A stretch of DNA of 42,186 nt from Beroe ovata. Taxonomy: Eukaryota; Ctenophora; Nuda; Beroida; Beroidae. The number at the start of each line of letters is the position of its first letter. The first letter of the stretch is position 1. Shown here in pieces: positions 36,529 to 42,186 of this stretch. The notes under the pieces were generated by a model, which saw nothing but the letters and a program-made list of their open reading frames with translations, ran no database searches and was not told the DNA's origin. A program made the position numbers and the translations under genes. The stretch lies in the NCBI GenBank assembly GCA_946803715.1, contig CAMPET010000019.1, positions 467,702-509,887 on the forward strand. The letters are read 5' to 3'.

Positions 36529-39500
36529 TCAATCCTCGGCAAGGAACGATTCCCTGGCGGCATTGATCACGGTGGCCGGCTGCTCCAATTCCAGAGTCGG
36601 GATGGGGTACTCTGTGGGTCGAGGGGCGGCGTCACGCTGCACGTCCTTCAATTCGCCGCACTTCGCAATGTTGTCCACCCACACTCCTTCATACGCCTGT
36701 GTTTGAGAGACACTGGGTTAGTGGACTAACCGACACAATTAGCAGACACAATTAGCAGACACAATTAGCAGACACAATTAGCAGACACAATTCAATTAGC
36801 GGGATTCCACTTTCTCGAGATACAATTTAGTTGTCTTGAGATAGTGTGGGTATGTTCCGGCATGTGACTGGTGATTATAGATTGAAGTGATCTAAACTAT
36901 GTATTACTGTGTCAAGTATGAGATCTCAATTCAGTATGCAGTACCTGTCCCCTATCGAGATAGTAGTGGGTCCCGGTCCCGTTCTTCTTGTCCCGGGACC
37001 ACATTCCCTCGAATCGGTTGTTATTAGGGAGTTTCAGTGTTCCCTCCCCGTCCCTCATATCATTGTCCCACCTGAGTGTGAAACACAGAGTTAATAAACA
37101 AGGGAATTGTGCTTGACTCTTGCACATAGGAAGCTGTAGGTTGCAAAATCCAGTATATAATATTCACTACTAGAGTTCAATTCCACTCACTGTCTCAGTG
37201 ACTCACTACCAAAGTAAATATACCGTATCGATACTAGATAGACTAGTATCGACACTAGATAGACTAGTATCAGTACTAGTATCGACACTAGATAGACTAG
37301 TATCGACACTAGATAGACTAGTATCGACACTAGATAGACTAGTATCAATACTAGTATCGATACTAGATAGACTAGCATCTAGTATCGATACTAGATAGAC
37401 TAGTATCAATACTAGTATCGATACTAGATAGACTAGTATCGATACTAGATAGGCTAGTATCGATACTACCCGTAGCACTATCCACTATAATAATACCTGC
37501 CCTCGTAGACAGAACCGTCAGCGTAGTACATGCGACCCCACCCATTTCTCTTGTTCTCATACCACTCGCCCTCATAGTACTCTCCCTCGCCGTAGTAAAA
37601 TGTGCCGTAACTGAGAGAAATAGGGCGAGGTTAGAGCGGGGGCCAGATATCAAGTTGGAGTGATGCTAGCGTGGTATTGCTCTAAATTCGAGAGTCTAGA
37701 ATCTTAGAATTCGAAGTAAATTTCTGGTATTCCTCTGGTTGCGAACAAGAATCTTATTAGGCCAGGGCATTAGTTTGGTCGTCAGGGAAGTAATTCCCAA
37801 AAAGGCGATTCCACTTCCACGGTACTCGTTTAGGTCCCCAGAAACACCTCCTAAGTTTGTCGCGGTCTACGAGGTGAAGAAATGCCATTTCTGGACCACG
37901 CCCATCTCGACCGTGGGAAAATTTTCCATTTCCTTCAGGAAAGGAGTAGAGGGGCAAATGAGGGCACCAAAATATGCAGAATCATCGCATTATTGGGGGT
38001 AGAACCCATTAGAAATACGGTATCTATTTCCGTTNCTCAAACTTAAGGATTATGCTGCAGTCTCGTGATTCTTATCAAAATGAGAATTATTTTCGCTAAG
38101 AGTGATAGAATCAGCAGCATTGCATCCTTATCGTCTCAACTTTCAGTTTCATCTTATCTCCATTTTGTCAGGAACCACGTCTGCTCACTTTTTCAAGTTT
38201 CACGTTGCAGAGGTTTACCGATTGAGGGAGAAATATGTTTTGGCTAGTTGTTCTGAGTGTGATTGCCCTAGCACACGCAGAGTGTGTGATAAAGGAAGTG
38301 GAGGAGTCGTGGGGCTATGTCGATGTGAGGCCCAAGGCCCACCAGTTTTGGTGGTTCATGAAGACACCGTGCGAGGGTGCAGATGAGAAACCCATCATCA
38401 TCTGGCTGCAGGGTGGACCAGGTGGATCGGGGACAGGATATGGCAACTTCATGGAAATTGGTAAGATAGGGTACTGAATACTGATATGTGTGTGCTCGCA
38501 TTGGATATTGTTACAAGTTCTGCACAAAGTTCTGGTTTTCATCACTACAAACAGTTCATGATTTTCAGGACCCATGACAAACAACATGGAAGCAAGGAAC
38601 CACACGTGGCTTAAAGAAGCAAGTCTGATCTTCATAGACTCCCCAGTCGGCTCAGGCTTCAGCTATGTAGACGATGAGAGTGCGTACACAACCACTGTAT
38701 ACGAGGTTGCTGACGACCTGGTTGTTACTCTTGGGGAGATTTCCACTCAGCTGAGGATGAAGCACTACGGTGGTGCAGCTCTGCCACCGATATTCATATT
38801 CTCTGAGTCCTATGGCGGCAAGGTGGCACCTGTTTTCGGTAGTAAGATTGTAGCCGCAAAGAAGGCAGATTTACTCCCAGATGTCGAACTTGGTGGTGTG
38901 GCAATTGGAGATGGAGCTGTTTCAATGATGGACGCTGGAACAACGTACCCTGACATTCTCTTCCAGACCAGTCAGATCGATTGGAGTCAGTATGCCTGGC
39001 TGAGCGAGGTAGCAAGTGATATGGAGTCTTATTACAAGAAAGGTAATTATGAAATGGCTTATTTTGATCTTGAGCATCACAATAATTTGCAAGAAGCAGT
39101 TTATGTCATGATCAATTGCTTTCAGGAGACTACCAAACAGCTAACATGGCTCTTGGATTCATGATGTCCCACATTCAGAACATGACTGATGATGTGTTTT
39201 TCTATAACATCCGATACCATCATCAACCTTCTCCATCTTTGATGAAGAGTAGGGAGCAATTGAGTGATGAAACCTATTTACGGGAGAATTACTCACGACT
39301 AACTGAACACGAGAAGATAAGCCTCCTGAGATACTTCAAGGAGAAGTATTATGATGGAAACAGTGTCTTGAAGAGCCTAACAATTGACTACAATGGTGAA
39401 AATGTAAAGAAGATCATGAATGGTCAGATGAGAGAACTATTTGGAATTATTCCCGATTCTGTTACCTGGGGTGGACAAGCACTCCATGTCTATGAACATC

Positions 39501-40159
39501 TGGCTGATGAACTCATCAATGATGTGATTGACTCTGTTGATGATTGTCTGAGAGAAAATGTCCGAGTCATCAACTACAATGGAATGCTGGATATGATAAT
39601 AAACTCAGCTGGTCAAGATAAGTGGATAAACAAGCTCAAATGGTCCGGCCTAGAAAATTATTATAGACAAGAACGGATCCCACTTTATCCTCCCTCTTTG
39701 GAGAAGGAGGGTAGAACAGGAGCCTTCTTCAAGGCTTTTGATAACTTTGAGTACTATTGGATCCTGATGAGTGGCCACATGGTTCCTATTGATGCTCCAG
39801 AAATGGCAAGAGAGATGGTGAGGAGAGTTCTCAACAATGAGGGATACTAAAGCATGAAAATTAGCATTTTGTTCAAAAATCCAAGCAATTCATAAAGAAG
39901 TCATTGATTGAAAAATGTCCTGTTTATTTGGTAAGATCAAGACAAAAATTCCTTCAACTTGAGCTAAATATCAATAACATTGATAGCAATGAAGATTGAA
40001 GATCTTACCTTTTCCACTTTTCAAATTATTTTCCCAGTGGCCAATATAAGTATCACCACCACCACAAAAAACAGTGTGCCTCAGGCCACTCTTCTGTGCC
40101 TTCTGGTCCCAATCCTTCCAATTTGGCTCTCTCCCTTTGGCAGCTTTGGTAATAGGCAT
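36529..40159 (-). CDS. MORN3: MORN repeat-containing protein 3
   Basis: Recognised exons: 40159-40009 (MPITKAAKGREPNWKDWDQK then AQKSGLRHTVF and GDTYIGHWENNLKSGKG), 37610-37497 (YYEGEWYENKRNGWGRMYY), 37071-36945 (NRFEGMWSRDKKNGTGTHYY) and 36696-36529 (AYEGVWVDNIAKCGE ... PIPTLELE, stop). The N- and C-termini match MORN3 closely. MORN units (YxGxW..G..xGxG) form elongated beta-hairpin rods; MORN3 is known from testis and sperm. Phases require one more exon (length 3n+1) between the first and second. The only candidate is 37945-37795, where MORN-like residues appear in two different frames. Intron 1 encloses the carboxypeptidase gene on the other strand. Confidence 0.82.
36733..36800. repeat. 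15-bp tandem repeat (AGCAGACACAATT)
   Basis: About five copies of an (A)TTAGCAGACACAA unit lie in the intron just upstream of the last MORN3 exon. Confidence 0.9.
37225..37475. repeat. 21-bp tandem repeat, ACTAGATAGACTAGTATCGA
   Basis: About twelve copies of CTAGATAGACTAGTATCGACA, with AGTATCAATACT and TATCGATACTAGTATCGATA variants, lie between MORN3 exons 37610-37497 and 37071-36945. The unit contains ACTAGT and ATCGAT palindromes, so the array reads open on both strands, producing artefactual Leu/Val/Ser-repeat frames. Confidence 0.95.
37795..37945 (-). pseudogene. Probable MORN3 middle exon with a broken frame
   Basis: In one frame the minus strand reads EGNGKFSHGRDGRG ... DKLRRC, which aligns with the MORN3 segment around KFGKRDGYG ... 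KCRRVY. From about 37851 downward the matching residues (VSGDLNEYRGSGIAFLG) continue in another frame. One single-base indel near 37845-37851 would explain this. An ambiguous base 185 nt away (38035) suggests assembly quality as a cause. True decay is the alternative. Confidence 0.45.
38035..38035. other. Ambiguous base (N)
   Basis: The only non-ACGT base in the window, in CCGTTNCTC, about 200 nt upstream of the carboxypeptidase start. It marks locally uncertain assembly. Confidence 0.99.
38235..39850 (+). CDS. SCPEP1: Serine carboxypeptidase, retinoid-inducible (SCPEP1) type
   Basis: Exons 38235-38460, 38569-39042 and 39126-39850 sum to 1,425 nt, 474 residues (human SCPEP1 452). Signal peptide MFWLVVLSVIALAHA. 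S10-family motifs in order: oxyanion/substrate motif WLQGGPGGSGTGYGNF, IDSPVGSGFSY, nucleophile serine in FIFSESYGGK, aspartate in INYNGMLDMIINSAG and histidine in MSGHMVPIDAP. The fold is alpha/beta-hydrolase; the likely site is lysosomal or secreted, with C-terminal residue removal. N-glycosylation sequons occur (NHT, NMT, NYS). The gene lies within the first intron of MORN3 on the opposite strand and has only two introns. Confidence 0.94.
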
Positions 40160-41339
40160 GATCTATCTGCAAAAAAGCACTGTACAGTTTTAAGCTTGTC
40201 CTTAAATGATCTGGGAACCCGTCAAAAAGGGTGATATACTAAACAGTGAATAAGAAGAGAGTGAAATATTGTGTATTAGGTGTGTACACATGAAATGACC
40301 ATCAAAATCTTTACCCTTCAAATCAAAGAGACAACAAAATGCCAGAAAAATGAGGAAAGAGATTACAATTTCCCATTCAAGGCGAAATGGAAGCACACAC
40401 CAATGTAATGAACCATGGGCTACGCACTATAAGTATCGACAATGTCGTTTCACGCGCGCGACGCAAACTCATTCACAAACATGAAACATGAACAAACGCA
40501 AACCATTGTCATGTGGCCCGGTTTGTGCACTGCACTGTGCAATACAGCCTTCGATGAAGGCGCGCGCCGCGCGCAAGAAACAGCTTGACTGATAACATCG
40601 GCCGCGGGCAACTGTGCACTGCACACGTTGTGCGCCCTTGTTCTACTCAGTGAACTGAAAAGTCGAAGTAAAACCACGGAGACGCGCAGCGCGCGCGGAG
40701 TATTTGGGTCAGTACGCGCAATGCGGAAACACGGGCAACGCTGAATAATGCAGCAGCACGGCGCTCGCCATATGTGGAGTACTTCTAGGGTCTCACAGCA
40801 CAGGAACCTGTTGCCTGGCGACGCGATGCCAGTACCTCTGACGCGAGCGTTTGTGCACACGTTGCGCGCCCTGTTCTACTCAGTGAACTGAAAAGTCGTA
40901 GAAAGTCCAAACCACGGAGACGCGCAGCGCGCGCGGAGTATTTGGGTCACGCAGCGCGGGAACACGAGCGTTAACTGTGCGCACGAAACCCTTGCCGAAT
41001 GTCCACTGTTTCTCGCGCGCGTATATTCACTATATTCGCGGCAGCGCGCGAATATGATAACAAAAGATGCATCGCGCGTTACGAATTATGCCCTACATAT
41101 GACATACAGGCATACAGGGTGTGACCCATGCGCACAAATGAGATATTGACATGCAAAAGTTGTACACACATGGGAACTGGGATGGAAACTGGAAAGCGAT
41201 GAACTGGAAAGCGATTATCAGATTCCGAATTATCATATGAGAAATAAAATGGCATAGAATTAAATATATATCATTCATTCGAGCAAAATGCAAGTTAAAA
41301 AGTGAGTCTTCAATTAAAAACATCTAAACTCTGATTTGA
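40160..41339. other. Spacer between MORN3 promoter and RFC2 3' end
   Basis: No exon is supported. 40160-40430 is AT-rich upstream sequence of MORN3. 40440-41080 is the third GC-palindrome cluster, and 41080-41339 is AT-rich. Confidence 0.55.
40440..41080. repeat. GC-palindrome cluster, locus 3, with direct repeats
   Basis: GTTCTACTCAGTGAACTGAA followed by AAGTCG, CCACGGAGACGCGCAGCGCG and CGGAGTATTTGGGTCA occurs twice (about 40640-40710 and 40873-40949). Other shared words are TTCGATGAAGGCGCGCGC (also about 20219), GCGCAAGAAACAG ... GATAACATCGGCCG and CCGAATGTCCACTGTTTCTC (compare 6266). Open frames through it are compositional. Confidence 0.75.
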
Positions 41340-42033
41340 TCATGTCATGGTTTTGACGATTGATACCCTGCAAAGTCGAGCGAGCATTCCACTTAGTTGT
41401 AACAGCGAGTTGACACCCTGAGTGATTCTGAGATGTGTGTAGCCAACTTCCTTTAGAAACAGCAGCTTCTTGTACTCAGGCATGTCGTAATTCTGACACA
41501 CCTGTATAATTCCCATGTTATACAAACACATGGTTCACATGGTTCATTCCAATACACAATACACATGGGTTATACTGATTCAGTAGAGAGGAAACATGAT
41601 GTGGTGTTATCAAACCAATACACAGTATCAGTATGTGCAGTGTGAAACATGCAGAATCAGGGACTCCTTCACGTAACTCTTAGGATTTTAGAATTCCATA
41701 ATGGAAGTTAGGAGAGCTCAAAGGGGTATTCAGTGCTCACTACATTGGGTAGTCCTTAAAGCATTTTGTGTTGGAGCCCCAGTACCCTAACACGTACACT
41801 GTACAGTTTCATACTATAAACAGTACCAGTGCGTTTAATTACAGTATAGATACCTTCCTGACATTATTGATAATGTCCTCGGAGGAGTAGCCTAGTTTCC
41901 AGAGAGAATGGAGAACTTTATACGCCTCATCAATTTGCTGTTCCAAGCAGTGTTTGAGCATGGACTTCACCAACAATGGATGTGGCTCATCACAGACTTT
42001 GAATACGTTCGTACTATTCACTATGCCATAGCC
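41340..42033 (-). CDS. RFC2: Replication factor C subunit 2, C-terminal part
   Basis: Two exons, 42033-41854 and 41501-41340, give the last 113 residues; the AAA+ part lies beyond the right edge. The family C-terminal collar domain is clear: [60 protein letters not shown] and [20 protein letters not shown], followed by ARLCRV. RFC2 is one of the small subunits of the clamp loader that opens PCNA at primer-template junctions. The tail after LARLC (RVSIVKTMT) differs from vertebrates, as usual. Confidence 0.95.
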
Positions 42034-42038
42034 CTGAA

Positions 42039-42186
42039 AATATGTGAGTGACTGAGTGAGTGAGTGAGCGAGTGAGTGAGTGAGTGAGTGAGTGAGTGGA
42101 TGAGAGAGTGTGTGTGTGAGTGAGTCAGTGTGTTAGTGAGTGTGTGTGTGTGTGTGTGTGAGTGAGTTAGTGAGTGTGTGAGTGAG
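42039..42186. repeat. GAGT/TGAG microsatellite at right edge
   Basis: An interrupted (GTGA)n / (GAGT)n run with TGTGTG segments in an RFC2 intron, reaching the window end. Confidence 0.95.

Noticed and set aside
37187-37478. Leu/Val/Ser-repeat frames on both strands
   Set aside because: They are products of the 21-bp tandem repeat, which is stop-free on both strands.

Overview
This is an intron-rich animal nuclear genome segment, read by eye with no database search. All genes have GT-AG introns, mostly about 70-300 nt, and the families are metazoan or holozoan: a multi-finger C2H2 protein, SSNA1, an AIG1/ADTRP hydrolase, a PIM-like kinase, an MAPR/PGRMC protein, an SH3D19-like adaptor, ropporin-like ROPN1L, MORN3, an SCPEP1-type serine carboxypeptidase and RFC2. 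The high gene density, short introns and flagellar proteins fit an early-branching animal such as a sponge. That is an inference, not a demonstrated identity. One ambiguous base (38035) and a C14 run at the left edge are assembly marks.

Layout: 1-5324 (+), 3' part of a six-finger C2H2 gene. 5325-7162, gene-poor, with three GC-rich or AT-flanked palindromes. 7163-7801 (+), SSNA1. 8176-9338 (+), AIG1/ADTRP. 9664-10752 (-), a small secreted protein of unknown family with a decayed copy of its leader exon at 11506-11531. 12487-18364 (-), a 651-residue C2 / coiled-coil / EF-hand protein with an intronless PIM-like kinase (13650-14474) inside one intron. 18365-20610, repeat-rich spacer. 20611-21525 (+), PGRMC-like. 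21991-29617 (+), a 20-exon, five-SH3 adaptor of 1,481 residues. 31177-32968 (-), an unrecognised 184-residue protein with an N-terminal hydrophobic anchor. 34845-36098 (-), ROPN1L. 36529-40159 (-), MORN3, whose first intron holds the SCPEP1-type gene (38235-39850, +) and whose middle exon looks frame-broken. 40440-41080, GC-rich repeats. 41340-42033 (-), the C-terminus of RFC2.

Three genes point to motile cilia or centrioles (SSNA1, ROPN1L, MORN3), the last two adjacent on one strand. The SH3 adaptor carries DPF and NPF motifs that suggest endocytosis. The most unusual gene is the C2 / 28-residue-repeat / EF-hand protein, which has Ca-binding modules at both ends of a long coil. The most unusual non-coding feature is a family of palindromes with (GC)n centres shared by three distant spacers. 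For most genes the exon phases join without a break and the summed coding lengths are multiples of three, which is the main internal check on the splice models.
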